Assembly (NCBI GenBank): GCA_934130235.1
Contig: CAKOXU010000001.1
Span: 1 to 64,000, forward strand
DNA from: an uncultured Bacilli bacterium
GTDB lineage: Bacteria > Bacillota_I > Bacilli_A > RF39 > UBA660
Length of the DNA stretch: 64,000 bases
Direction of reading: 5' to 3'
Positions within the stretch are counted from its first letter, which is position 1. Every line of letters starts with the position of its first letter. Under the pieces are notes generated by a model. The model had not been told where the DNA came from and did no database searches. It was given only the letters and a program-made list of their open reading frames with translations. Positions 33,589-42,661 of the stretch are shown in pieces. A program made the translations under genes and the position numbers.

Positions 33589-34155
33589 ATGTGGAAATAT
33601 GAAAAGAAATTAGAATATCCAATAAATATTCAAAACAAGGATTTAAAAATGGCAAAAGCATTATTAGAACAGTATGGAGGAGCTAATGGAGAATTTGCAG
33701 CCGCTATGAGGTATTTAAATCAAAGATATACTATGCCAGATGAGAAAGGTTATTCCTTATTAAATGATATTGGAACTGAAGAATTAGCTCATGTAGAAAT
33801 GATAGCTACAATGGTATATCAGCTTATGAAAGATGCATCTGTTGATGAACTAAAGCAAAATGGTCTGACTGCTTATTATGTAGAACATAAAAGAGCATTA
33901 TTTCCTTGCGATGCTAACGGAGTTCCTTTTACAGCAGCGTATTTTGCTACTACAGGAGATTGGGATGCAGACTTAACTGAAGATATGGCTGCAGAAGAAA
34001 AAGCAAGAGCAACATACGAAAACCTAATGGATTTAACTAATGATCCATCACTTTTAGCGCCATTATCATTTTTAAGACAAAGAGAAATTGTTCATTTTAC
34101 AAGATTTAAAGAGCTTAAAAACTATTATACAAATAAATATAAAAATAGTGTTTAA
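33589..34155 (+). CDS. cotJC: Spore coat manganese catalase-like protein CotJC
   Basis: 188 residues, same length as Bacillus CotJC (189). Mn-catalase ferritin-like fold with metal ligands in NGEFAAAMRYLNQRY, GTEELAHVEM, MAAEEKARATYENL and REIVHFTRF. The start MWKYEKKLEYP matches the family. CotJC is a coat-associated protein assembled with CotJA, possibly with catalase activity. AGGAGG precedes the ATG and the gene is operonic with the fused cotJAB. Confidence 0.95.
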   Translation: MWKYEKKLEYPINIQNKDLKMAKALLEQYGGANGEFAAAMRYLNQRYTMPDEKGYSLLNDIGTEELAHVEMIATMVYQLMKDASVDELKQNGLTAYYVEHKRALFPCDANGVPFTAAYFATTGDWDADLTEDMAAEEKARATYENLMDLTNDPSLLAPLSFLRQREIVHFTRFKELKNYYTNKYKNSV

Positions 34156-34194
34156 TTTTTAAAAGTGTGCTATAATTTTAGTAGGAGGTAAGTT

Positions 34195-34590
34195 ATGTAT
34201 ACAGACTATAATACTTATTATGCTACTAATATTTTTACTGGTGTAGCTATTTGGACATTTATATCACTCATAATAGCTTTAATATGTGGAATAACACTTT
34301 ACTTTTTATTTTTGAAAAGCGATAAAGAATATAATGGTGTGATAGCTAAATTACATAGTTTTTTGAATTTTAAAACTTTAATAGTTGAAGACATTCTTAA
34401 AATAACGTATTTAGTACTAGCTATATATATAACACTTTTCTCGTTTGGATTAATAGGTGTAAGTGTTATATCATTCATTTGCGTTTTAGTAATAGGAAAT
34501 ATAGCATTAAGAATTGCTTATGAATTATCTATTTTACTAATTAAAATATGCAAAAATACCAGTGAAATAAATAAAAAATTAAAAAAATAA
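34195..34590 (+). CDS. Hypothetical membrane protein
   Basis: 131 residues with membrane segments at about 15-39 and two more between 60 and 105, and a Lys-rich tail. I do not recognise a named family. TATAAT (34171-34176) and AGGAGG just before ATG 34195 give it an independent promoter with a leader of about 12 nt. Confidence 0.65.
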   Translation: MYTDYNTYYATNIFTGVAIWTFISLIIALICGITLYFLFLKSDKEYNGVIAKLHSFLNFKTLIVEDILKITYLVLAIYITLFSFGLIGVSVISFICVLVIGNIALRIAYELSILLIKICKNTSEINKKLKK

Positions 34591-34608
34591 CCATTTGGTT
34601 ATTTTTAT
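34583..34608. terminator. Two-way terminator before mbl
   Basis: AAAATAACC (34584-34592) pairs with GGTTATTTT (34597-34605); T tracts on both strands; the plus stop codon lies in the stem. Confidence 0.8.
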
Positions 34609-35597
34609 TTTCCTTCTACTAAATGTATATTATCAAGTAGCACACCAGTACCTTCAACTACACAAGTAAGTGGAGATTCTGCAATAAATACTGGAACTTT
34701 TAGTTCATGAGATAATAAACTATCAAATCCATGAATAAGTGCACCACCGCCTGTTACAACTACACCTTTATCAATTATATCAGCAGATAACTCTGGTGGA
34801 GTTTTTTCTAATACATTTTTAGCTGAATGAATTATTGTATATACTGACTCTCTCAATGCCTCTTCCACTTCATCACTACAAATAGTAATAGTATGTGGAA
34901 GTCCAGTAACTAAATCCCTTCCTTTTACTTCCATCTTATCATTTTTACCTTCGGGATAAACAGATCCAATTTCAAACTTAATTTCTTCTGCTGTTCTATC
35001 TCCTATAAGCAATTTATATTTATCTTTAATATATTTTATAATATCAGTATCAAATGTATTACCGGCAACTTTTATAGATTCACTAGTTACTATATCACCT
35101 AAAGATAAAATAGCTATATCAGTTGTTCCACCACCTATATCTATAACCATATTTCCACTTGGTTTTGATATATCAAGTCCTGCACCTATAGCAGCAACTT
35201 TGGGTTCTTCTTCCAAAAACACTTTTCTAGCTCCCGTACGTTCAGCAGCTTCCTTAATAGCATTCTTCTCTACTTGAGTTATATTTGAAGGACAACAAAT
35301 CAATATTCTAGGGCGTGATAAAAAGCTCTTTCCATTTACCTTTTTTATAAAGTTGTTTAACATCATTTCAGTTATCTCAAAATCCGCGATTACGCCGTCT
35401 TTCATAGGTCTAATTGCTTGTACTTTACCTGGTGTTCTGCCTAACATTTCTTTTGCCTGAGTACCTACAGCTAAGATTTTTTTTGTATCTGAATCTATTG
35501 CAACTATACTAGGCTCATTTAATACTATACCTTGACCCTTTATATAGATTAATATATTAGCAGTTCCTAAATCTATTCCTATATCCTTTGCGAACAT
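34605..35597 (-). CDS. mbl: Rod-shape actin homologue Mbl/MreB
   Basis: 330 residues. Actin-fold ATPase with phosphate 1 IGIDLGTANILIY, phosphate 2 VIDIGGGTTDIAI and adenosine motif VVTGGGALIHG. It forms membrane-bound filaments that guide lateral wall synthesis. Its place directly after spoIIID is the Bacillus mbl arrangement, hence Mbl rather than MreB. GGAGGAATTAAC precedes the ATG. Confidence 0.93.
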   Translation of the reverse strand: MFAKDIGIDLGTANILIYIKGQGIVLNEPSIVAIDSDTKKILAVGTQAKEMLGRTPGKVQAIRPMKDGVIADFEITEMMLNNFIKKVNGKSFLSRPRILICCPSNITQVEKNAIKEAAERTGARKVFLEEEPKVAAIGAGLDISKPSGNMVIDIGGGTTDIAILSLGDIVTSESIKVAGNTFDTDIIKYIKDKYKLLIGDRTAEEIKFEIGSVYPEGKNDKMEVKGRDLVTGLPHTITICSDEVEEALRESVYTIIHSAKNVLEKTPPELSADIIDKGVVVTGGGALIHGFDSLLSHELKVPVFIAESPLTCVVEGTGVLLDNIHLVEGK

Positions 35598-35653
35598 GTT
35601 AATTCCTCCATCCTTTTACAATTATATCATAAATTAATCTGTGTTTGGTAAAA

Positions 35654-35905
35654 TCAGGAAAATTTTTTATACTTTTTTTTAGTAGATTCACCACCCCTAA
35701 TATGTCTAATATCTGAGTGGTATCTTAATATACTATCTATTTGTTCAAATTTCTCATAATTAATAAAAGCTAATCTCTCATGTAAATCTTTATGTACAGT
35801 ACTTTTAGAAACATTAAAATCAGTTGCGATTTCACGTACTGTTTTATCAGTCTCTATCATATATTCAGCTTCCCTCAAAACTCGATTAATTATATTTAAA
35901 TTCAT
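35654..35905 (-). CDS. spoIIID: Sporulation transcriptional regulator SpoIIID
   Basis: 83 residues. The helix-turn-helix TVREIATDFNVSKSTVHKDL and the basic end YHSDIRHIRGGESTKKKYK match SpoIIID, the mother-cell regulator that activates and represses sigma-E genes. ATG 35905 behind AGAGGTG is preferred over an in-frame GTG at 35911. Order spoIIQ-spoIIID-mbl is kept as in Bacillus. Its presence is strong evidence for endospore formation. Confidence 0.96.
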   Translation of the reverse strand: MNLNIINRVLREAEYMIETDKTVREIATDFNVSKSTVHKDLHERLAFINYEKFEQIDSILRYHSDIRHIRGGESTKKKYKKFS

Positions 35906-35943
35906 AAACACCTCTGTTTTATTATATATAAAAAGTAAGTGAA

Positions 35944-36570
35944 TTATACTTCACTTACTGATTTTTCATAATAATTTTCTGGATTTACACATGTTCCCTT
36001 AATTATTAGTTCAAAATATAAATGATTATCTAAATCTGTAGATATTAACGAAGTAGAGGAAGTTCCTATTTTATCCCCTTGCGCTACTGTATCACCCTTT
36101 TTTAATGTAATATCAGTTATACTTTGATATACACTGGTAATTCCATTTTCATGCTCTATAGTAATACTATTTCCTACTGTTTCATCAGTTTTAACTTCCT
36201 TTACAGTACCTGATAGTATAGCAATTACATCAAATGATTTACCATTAGAATATGATACACCTGTTGACTGCATGTATGTGTTTTCATAGTATAATATACT
36301 GTTTTCTTGATCCTTTGCCTCAGCCTTGTAATCATAAAATGATTTTACCATTTTAACTGTAGAATCACTATAAGGTTTGATAATTTTATCATCTTTTGAT
36401 ATTACCTTAATAGAATCTTCATTATCAAAAATACCTTTAGAAACATAATCAAATTTGGATTTAGTTAAACCACTTTGTACAGTTAAAAGTAAAAACACAC
36501 CTAATACAAGTAAACTAAATGATAATCCATATAGAACATAAGTCACAGATTTTTTCAATCTTCTTTGCAT
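35944..36570 (-). CDS. spoIIQ: Engulfment protein SpoIIQ (degenerate LytM domain)
   Basis: 208 residues. An N-terminal membrane helix (~9-31) and a C-terminal LytM/M23 fold (~95-200). The Zn ligands are lost: the usual HxGxD region reads YSNGKSFDV and HLHFE reads HLYFEL. SpoIIQ in the forespore binds SpoIIIAH across the engulfment space, a role that needs no peptidase activity (Bacillus SpoIIQ is also inactive). GAGGTGATTAA precedes the ATG within a 12-bp palindrome CTCATTAATGAG (36581-36592). Confidence 0.88.
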   Translation of the reverse strand: MQRRLKKSVTYVLYGLSFSLLVLGVFLLLTVQSGLTKSKFDYVSKGIFDNEDSIKVISKDDKIIKPYSDSTVKMVKSFYDYKAEAKDQENSILYYENTYMQSTGVSYSNGKSFDVIAILSGTVKEVKTDETVGNSITIEHENGITSVYQSITDITLKKGDTVAQGDKIGTSSTSLISTDLDNHLYFELIIKGTCVNPENYYEKSVSEV

Positions 36571-36617
36571 TTAATCACCTCATTAATGAGTTTTTACAAT
36601 TTTATATTTTTTATACA

Positions 36618-37535
36618 TTAATTAAACTTTTTTATTTCAGTTCCTTTATAATAATAGTTTAATATTTCTTTATATGTATATCCTTCACGAGCCATTCCTT
36701 CGGCTCCATATTGACTCATACCAACTCCATGACCATATCCTTTTGTCTTAATAATAATTTTTTCATTATCATCAATTATTTCAAAATAAGTTGATCTTAA
36801 TTTTAATTTTGAACATATTTCTTTTGCAGTTAAAGAAACACCATTAATTTTAACTTCTTTTGGTCGACCAGTAGAAGTTTTTGATAATATTTCTACATTT
36901 AATTTATCACTATAATTAAGATTTAGTAAATTAAAAAATTCTTTTCTATTAAAACTTACAGTATAATTATAATACTTAGATATTTTATCCCAATCACTTT
37001 TAACACTTCTTAAATATTCTACTTTATTTTTAAAAATCTCTTCACTATTTTCTGTATAACCACTACTGGTAGAAAAAAACAAAGCCTCTACTATTTGACC
37101 ATTATATGATAAATATTCACCTTTAGTTTCAACCACAGCAGTTTTAATTTTATTAATATTTGAGGAATAATTTTCGCTCCAAACTGACTGTAAGTGTTCT
37201 TCATCTAAATACACTTGATTTAAAACTGTATCTACAACATCATAATCCTTATTTTTACTAGATTGAACTTGTCTCATAACATAAGTCCTAGCTGCTACAG
37301 CTTGAGCTTTTAATGCTTCAATATCAAACTCAACAGGCATTTCACCAGCTAAAACACCGGTAACATATGTCTCGATTGGAACTCTATCTATTTTATTAGT
37401 ATCTGTTCTTAAAACTCTAATTATACTATTAGATGAAAAATGGAATTTAATTTGATCATTTTTTACAAAAAGAGTTATTATTATTACTGGTATAAATATA
37501 ACAATTAAAGAAAAAAGTAGTAATTTTTTTATCAA
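36618..37535 (-). CDS. spoIID: Stage II sporulation protein D (peptidoglycan lytic transglycosylase)
   Basis: 305 residues. An N-terminal anchor (~4-24) and a SpoIID domain with LAGEMPVEFDIEALKAQAVAA (catalytic Glu in GEMP), the FFSTSSGYTENS segment and KGYGHGVGMSQYGAEGMA near the end. SpoIID cleaves stripped glycan strands during engulfment together with SpoIIP and SpoIIM. It starts at TTG 37535 with AAGGAG eight bases upstream; the nearer ATG is in another frame. Confidence 0.95.
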   Translation of the reverse strand: MIKKLLLFSLIVIFIPVIIITLFVKNDQIKFHFSSNSIIRVLRTDTNKIDRVPIETYVTGVLAGEMPVEFDIEALKAQAVAARTYVMRQVQSSKNKDYDVVDTVLNQVYLDEEHLQSVWSENYSSNINKIKTAVVETKGEYLSYNGQIVEALFFSTSSGYTENSEEIFKNKVEYLRSVKSDWDKISKYYNYTVSFNRKEFFNLLNLNYSDKLNVEILSKTSTGRPKEVKINGVSLTAKEICSKLKLRSTYFEIIDDNEKIIIKTKGYGHGVGMSQYGAEGMAREGYTYKEILNYYYKGTEIKKFN

Positions 37536-37560
37536 GATATCATCTCCTTAAAAAAACATA

Positions 37561-37761
37561 CTACTTAATTATTTGACAACTAATATAAAAGTCATATAAA
37601 AAATTCACTACTAAATATGAAATAGATATACAAACGAGCATATAAATAATTCGTGCTTGAACTATTCTAGAAGGTTTAAAAAATTTATTTATGTTTAAAC
37701 CTTCTAATGCCCATATAGTAAATGGTAATAATATTGCATATAAGATTGCTTTAACTGCCAT
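37561..37761 (-). CDS. DUF1146/YwzB-like small membrane protein
   Basis: 66 residues, two membrane segments, with the family stretch WALEGLNINKFFKPSR followed by QARIIYMLVCISISYLVVNF. YwzB of Bacillus lies near spoIID as well. Function unknown. Its ATG overlaps the end of rpiB by 11 bases. Confidence 0.8.
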   Translation of the reverse strand: MAVKAILYAILLPFTIWALEGLNINKFFKPSRIVQARIIYMLVCISISYLVVNFLYDFYISCQIIK

Positions 37762-38188
37762 AATTGTTTATCTTATCTATTCGTCTTTGATGACGCTCTA
37801 CATATTTATATTCAGTAGATAAAAATTTATTTACTATATTTTTCATTTGTTCTATATCTATTTTAGCACTTATAGCAATTACATTTGAATCATTATCTAA
37901 TCTAGTCATTTCAGCTTCATATACATTTGAAACATGTGCACACCTAACATTATGTACCTTATTGCACGCAATTGACATACCTATTCCAGTATTGCATATA
38001 AGAACCCCAAAATCTAGTCGTTTACTTGCTACAGCTTCACCTACTTTAAAAGCAAAGTCTGGATAATCGACTGGAGTACTATCTTTAGTTCCATAATCGA
38101 GTACTGTATATCCCAATTCATTTAAAAATTTCATTAGTTCTTTTTTTGTTTCTACTCCATGATGATCACTGGCTATTCCTACTATCAT
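37751..38188 (-). CDS. rpiB: Ribose-5-phosphate isomerase B
   Basis: 145 residues. SDHHGVETKKEL at the N-terminus, the active-site Cys in LICNTGIGMSIACNK and the downstream His/Arg (HNVRCAHV) define the RpiB/LacAB family. It interconverts ribose-5-P and ribulose-5-P in the pentose phosphate route, which feeds the phosphoketolase. GGAGGAG precedes the ATG, which lies inside the end of the flippase gene (23-base overlap). Confidence 0.95.
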   Translation of the reverse strand: MIVGIASDHHGVETKKELMKFLNELGYTVLDYGTKDSTPVDYPDFAFKVGEAVASKRLDFGVLICNTGIGMSIACNKVHNVRCAHVSNVYEAEMTRLDNDSNVIAISAKIDIEQMKNIVNKFLSTEYKYVERHQRRIDKINNYGS

Positions 38189-39782
38189 TATTTCTCCTCC
38201 TTAACTCATTAAACAAATATAAATTTCCCATATAATAATTTAATGCAAGATATATAGCAAAGCTAACAGCACCATATAATAACAAAATAGGAATTTGTAT
38301 TAATCTAGATGTCAAATATGTTGGTATAAATAATTTTAATAACAAAATTATAAATATAAAAACTATCCAAGTTAGTATATAAGAAGGAATTCTCTTAATA
38401 GTATCATTGAAATCAAATTTATATTTATTTTTTAGAACAGAAAGAGATATAATCATTGACACACTATAGCCTATTATAGCTGCATATATAGCTCCCCAGC
38501 TTGGTTCCATACCAAATTTATTTACCAGTAGCATAAACGGTACATCAAGCACTGTATTAATTAAAAGTCCAATTAAAACACTAGTTATTACTAACCTATA
38601 CTTGCTTAAACCTTGTAATGTATTTACAACAACTGAATGAAGTCCTCCAAAAAGTGCGGTAAATACAAAAGCCTTGTATACTATAGGGCCATATACACTC
38701 TTACCATAAAATAAAGTCCATACAGGCTGTACTAAAAGTGATAAAAATATTGTAGCAGGTACTATTAATAACAATATACATTGAAGTGATGCATTAAATT
38801 TATTATTAACATCCTTTTTATTACCTGATGTATAACTACTAACTATATTTGGAATTAAGCTTGTAGTAAGACCAGTTGTAATAGCAAGTATAATATTATT
38901 AAGTTTTATTCCCCATGTTGTAAACACACTTATAACAGATTCTGTTATATTTGCATCTATTTTTAATATATCATTCATAGTCCTTGATACTAATATCATA
39001 TCAACAGTATTATACAAATTATATATTAAACTTATAACAATAAAAGGTACAGAATATATAATTATTTTTCTTATTATTTGTTTTTTTATACCTTCATCGT
39101 CACAACTAACCTTTTTTAAGATATTAGATTTTTTAATTTTTATTCTTAAATATATAAATGCTGCCAATCCACCAATAAAAGCTCCAAAAACAGCTATTCC
39201 AATTGCATTACGCATACCCAAATCAAACACTTTAAGAGCTAAATATGTTCCTAATAATATAACAATAACTCTTACTATTTGCTCTATTAATTGGCTAATA
39301 GTAGTTGGTGTTATATATTTATGTCCCTGTAAAAAACCTTTTGTAACACTTAAAAATGGTACAACTAAAATAGCAAATGAAATAATACGTATAACAAATG
39401 CTATATCATTAATACTATTTCCTCCTACAGCATTTCCTTTAATTAATCGAGCTATATTTGGAGCAAATAAAAATAATATAACAAACGCTATAACAGATAT
39501 AACAATAATTAATTTAGTTGCTATCTTATATGTATTATATACTGCTGTTGTATTATTTAAAGCTAAATATTCACTAGTTATTTTACTAATTGCAAATGGA
39601 AATCCTGCTGAGGAAATAGCTAAAAATAATTGATATATATTATAACCATACCCGTATAATGCACCACCAGTTTCACCCACTAATGCATTAAATGGTATTA
39701 CATATATTAATCCTATAACTTTTACTAATATAATACCTATTGTAGCAATTACAGCGCCCTCCATAAAAGAATTTTTTTTCAT
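38166..39782 (-). CDS. MOP-family flippase, SpoVB/YtgP (MurJ-like)
   Basis: 538 residues, about 14 membrane spans. The N-terminal region VKVIGLIYVIPFNALVGETG is typical of YtgP/SpoVB proteins of Bacillota, of which YtgP (MurJ) flips lipid II. A SpoVB-type role in spore cortex is the other option; with engulfment genes next to it both are possible. It ends in TGA inside rpiB. GAGGTG precedes the ATG. Confidence 0.88.
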   Translation of the reverse strand: MKKNSFMEGAVIATIGIILVKVIGLIYVIPFNALVGETGGALYGYGYNIYQLFLAISSAGFPFAISKITSEYLALNNTTAVYNTYKIATKLIIVISVIAFVILFLFAPNIARLIKGNAVGGNSINDIAFVIRIISFAILVVPFLSVTKGFLQGHKYITPTTISQLIEQIVRVIVILLGTYLALKVFDLGMRNAIGIAVFGAFIGGLAAFIYLRIKIKKSNILKKVSCDDEGIKKQIIRKIIIYSVPFIVISLIYNLYNTVDMILVSRTMNDILKIDANITESVISVFTTWGIKLNNIILAITTGLTTSLIPNIVSSYTSGNKKDVNNKFNASLQCILLLIVPATIFLSLLVQPVWTLFYGKSVYGPIVYKAFVFTALFGGLHSVVVNTLQGLSKYRLVITSVLIGLLINTVLDVPFMLLVNKFGMEPSWGAIYAAIIGYSVSMIISLSVLKNKYKFDFNDTIKRIPSYILTWIVFIFIILLLKLFIPTYLTSRLIQIPILLLYGAVSFAIYLALNYYMGNLYLFNELRRRNNDSRNSQ

Positions 39783-39844
39783 ATGACACCTCTATTTTTA
39801 ATTATACTATTTTTTAATAAATTTAACAAGCATTAGAAAATTAA

Positions 39845-39873
39845 TTGTAAAAGATAAATAATTAGGGTATAAT
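39845..39873 (+). promoter_or_regulatory. Promoter of the FemAB-family gene
   Basis: TTGTAA (39845-39850), 17 bases, TATAAT (39868-39873). ATG is 23 bases after the -10. Confidence 0.65.
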
Positions 39874-39895
39874 AAATAAGGAAAAGAGTGATACA

Positions 39896-41077
39896 ATGTA
39901 TACATTTAAAGAGAATATAAGTCAAAACGAATATGATAAATTTATTGAAAATTATAGTGCAGCACCTATTTTACAAGAATACAATTGGTCTAACGTAAAA
40001 AATAATTGGAACAATTTTCACGTCGGCTTATACAAAGATGATAAATTAATTGCAGTAGCACTTATATTAGTAAAATCTTTTAAAAGTATTAAACTTTTTT
40101 ATATTCCTCGTGGATATTTAATAGATTTTACAAATAAAAATGATCTAAATGAAATGACAAAGTATATAAAACAATTAGCAATTAAAAACAAAGCGTTTAT
40201 GGTTAGAATAGATCCAAATTTTTGTTCAAAGCAATATACTTTTAAAGAAAAAGAGAATATAAATCATTACACTAAAAATTATGAAATAAAAGAAAAAAAT
40301 TTAAAAGATTTAGGATACAAAAAAGTATTTAAATCGCTAGAAATAGGAAAAAACTGGCAACCTGAGTTTAATATGTTTGCTCCATGCTGTGACAAGGATT
40401 TAAATCTTATGAGCATAGAAGAAATATTAAGTACATATAAAAGTAAATTTAAGTATTATATTGGTTCCTTTCACGAAAAAAGGGGTATAACATTTGAAAT
40501 AACTCAAGATAGGTCTAGAATTAAAGATTTTGTAAAATTATTAAAAGATACAGAAAAAAAGCAAAAAATAAGTTTAAGAAACGAAGATTATTTTGAAACA
40601 CTTATGAAAAATTACAAAAATGCGTATCTTGTATTTGGATCAATAGATTTAAATAAATATATTAACTTTTTAAAAAATAATAATGGAAAAGAAGAAGAAA
40701 TAAATAATGCATTGAGATTACTTAAAGAAAATGGTAATACTATGATTTTATCTGCTTCTCTTATGATTTTACCTTCCAATAAAAAAGGAATTAGAACAAG
40801 TGAATATCTATATGCTGGAAATAGTTTAGAATTAACAAAATTGAGAGTTTCTACTGGTGTAGTATTTGAAATAATAAAATTTTCAAGTAAAAACGACTGT
40901 CATTATTGTAATTTAGGGGGAATAGATGGAAATCTTAACGATCATTTAACTATATTTAAAGAAAAATTTAATGGTCAAGTATTAGAATTTACCGGCGAAT
41001 ACGATTTAGTAATAAATAAACTATTATATTTTGTATTTAACAAGGTTTTACCTATATTAAAAAAAATAAAGAAGTAA
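39896..41077 (+). CDS. FemAB/FemX-family peptidoglycan branch aminoacyltransferase
   Basis: 393 residues. Two GNAT-like halves with the Fem features: early APILQEYNWSNVKNNW, FYIPRGYLIDF, RIDPNF, a second-half SLRNEDYFETL and the end YAGNSLELTKLRV followed by NLGGIDGN. Fem enzymes add amino acids from aminoacyl-tRNA to the Lys of lipid II. Which residue is used here is unknown. The presence implies branched cross-bridges in the wall. Confidence 0.9.
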   Translation: MYTFKENISQNEYDKFIENYSAAPILQEYNWSNVKNNWNNFHVGLYKDDKLIAVALILVKSFKSIKLFYIPRGYLIDFTNKNDLNEMTKYIKQLAIKNKAFMVRIDPNFCSKQYTFKEKENINHYTKNYEIKEKNLKDLGYKKVFKSLEIGKNWQPEFNMFAPCCDKDLNLMSIEEILSTYKSKFKYYIGSFHEKRGITFEITQDRSRIKDFVKLLKDTEKKQKISLRNEDYFETLMKNYKNAYLVFGSIDLNKYINFLKNNNGKEEEINNALRLLKENGNTMILSASLMILPSNKKGIRTSEYLYAGNSLELTKLRVSTGVVFEIIKFSSKNDCHYCNLGGIDGNLNDHLTIFKEKFNGQVLEFTGEYDLVINKLLYFVFNKVLPILKKIKK

Positions 41078-41095
41078 TTACTTCTTTATTTTTAT
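41063..41095. terminator. Two-way terminator with adjacent stop codons in the loop
   Basis: AATAAAGAAGT (41065-41075) pairs with ACTTCTTTATT (41080-41090). The plus TAA (41075-41077) and minus TAA (41080-41078) abut in the loop. Confidence 0.8.
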
Positions 41096-42586
41096 TAGTG
41101 GCAAATTATACGTATTAGCCATAGTGACAGCCCTTTTATATACATCTATATTACCACTATCAATATAATACATGGCAGCTATTGTTGTTTTATATCCATT
41201 AAGCGCTATTCTGTTGCACACTTTAAAATTAACAAATTCTTCTTCCAATTGTTTAGGCGTTTTTAATTTTGATAGATCATTAATAATTACATTAGGTATT
41301 TCCCCATTTTCAGTAATGCTTAATATATTACTATTATAATCACAAATAAAGCCTATTTCATAATTACTATAATCAGTTACTTTATTTATTATACTATTAG
41401 ATAATAGAATAGTTTCTACTTCTTCATCAAGAAATATATTGTTAACGACCAAAAACATAAAATTATCATTATAATTATATTCATATATATTTGTAATAGA
41501 TTTATCCCATATTCCATCAACAATTGGTTCCATATAATTGTCTATATCTTTTACATCTAAATTATCAAAACTTCTATTTAAGTAATTAATTAAGTCTGTT
41601 CCTTCTTCATTTAAAACATCCAAATAATTATTTAAAATATAATCAATAGAAACTCTAGCATTTTTTCTACCTGTTTTTTCATATGCAAATTTTTCTTCTT
41701 TTAAATAATCAGATCTTTCTTTAGAAAACAAATTTTCTAAAGATGATATTTTATTGTCTAATTCATTACTATTAGTTAAATATTTATATAATCTTTTAGC
41801 ATCATAGATATCGGTATCATCATATTCTAATTTATTGTTAAGATAATAAGCAAAAGATATTAGTTTATTTTGATAAGAACTATTTTCCATTATTAAATCT
41901 TTTAAATACGTCAATTTTGACTTATAATTAAATATTATTTTTTTTATTTTATTATTATACTCTTTTAAATCAATTTCATTTTTTTTATTTATATAATTGC
42001 TGTCATACTTTAAAATTAATGAATAAATGTTTCTTAATTTATCTCTTCTTCTTAATTGATTTTCAAACTCCTTATATATGTCAGTAAGATCAATATTTGC
42101 ATATTCTAAAATAACCTCTTTATATGCATTTTCTATTATATCTTTTTCTTTACAAGTAATTTGATTCATATCAAGTTTTTTTTGGTTTCTATCATTTATA
42201 GTAATAAGCTTATTAACAGAATAAGAAACTGCATCATCTAATTTTTTTAAATCTTTTAGACACTGTCTTAATTCCTTGTTGTGCATATAAGCTTCATAAT
42301 CATTTTCAGTTAATAGATTTTCTCTGTTAATATCCATTAAACATTTAACTATAGGTTTAACTAGAGGTTCAAATTCTTCTGGCAAAATATCAAATTTATT
42401 TATGTCTATAGATACATATATTTTATGATTATCGTTTCTTAGTTTATTATAATTATATACTTTTTTATATTTTTTCCCTAGTGAATCATATAAATCTTTA
42501 AATTCATCGTCTAAATTCATATTTTCATAATAACTACTTGTATTACTAAAGTTATCAAATTTATTTTTAAATTCATTATTATACAT
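41078..42586 (-). CDS. Large hypothetical, highly charged helical protein
   Basis: 502 residues, no membrane segment, rich in Asn, Asp, Lys, Tyr and Leu. Long helical stretches (~105-310) suggest coiled coils; the last 170 residues look like a mixed alpha/beta domain. I find no motif of a known enzyme. AGGTGAGTT precedes the ATG. It stands alone between ftsH and the FemAB gene, upstream of nothing on its strand, and may be specific to the lineage. Confidence 0.65.
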   Translation of the reverse strand: MYNNEFKNKFDNFSNTSSYYENMNLDDEFKDLYDSLGKKYKKVYNYNKLRNDNHKIYVSIDINKFDILPEEFEPLVKPIVKCLMDINRENLLTENDYEAYMHNKELRQCLKDLKKLDDAVSYSVNKLITINDRNQKKLDMNQITCKEKDIIENAYKEVILEYANIDLTDIYKEFENQLRRRDKLRNIYSLILKYDSNYINKKNEIDLKEYNNKIKKIIFNYKSKLTYLKDLIMENSSYQNKLISFAYYLNNKLEYDDTDIYDAKRLYKYLTNSNELDNKISSLENLFSKERSDYLKEEKFAYEKTGRKNARVSIDYILNNYLDVLNEEGTDLINYLNRSFDNLDVKDIDNYMEPIVDGIWDKSITNIYEYNYNDNFMFLVVNNIFLDEEVETILLSNSIINKVTDYSNYEIGFICDYNSNILSITENGEIPNVIINDLSKLKTPKQLEEEFVNFKVCNRIALNGYKTTIAAMYYIDSGNIDVYKRAVTMANTYNLPLIKIKK

Positions 42587-42624
42587 AACTCACCTTCTTA
42601 TTCTGTATTAATTTTAACACATAA

Positions 42625-42661
42625 TAAAAAAAAAGAAAAGATATTATTATAATTCCTTTTC
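42625..42661 (-). terminator. Terminator of ftsH
   Basis: On the minus strand GAAAAG (42661-42656) pairs with CTTTTC (42640-42635), with partial extension inward, followed by ten T residues. The ftsH stop lies in the loop. Confidence 0.65.
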
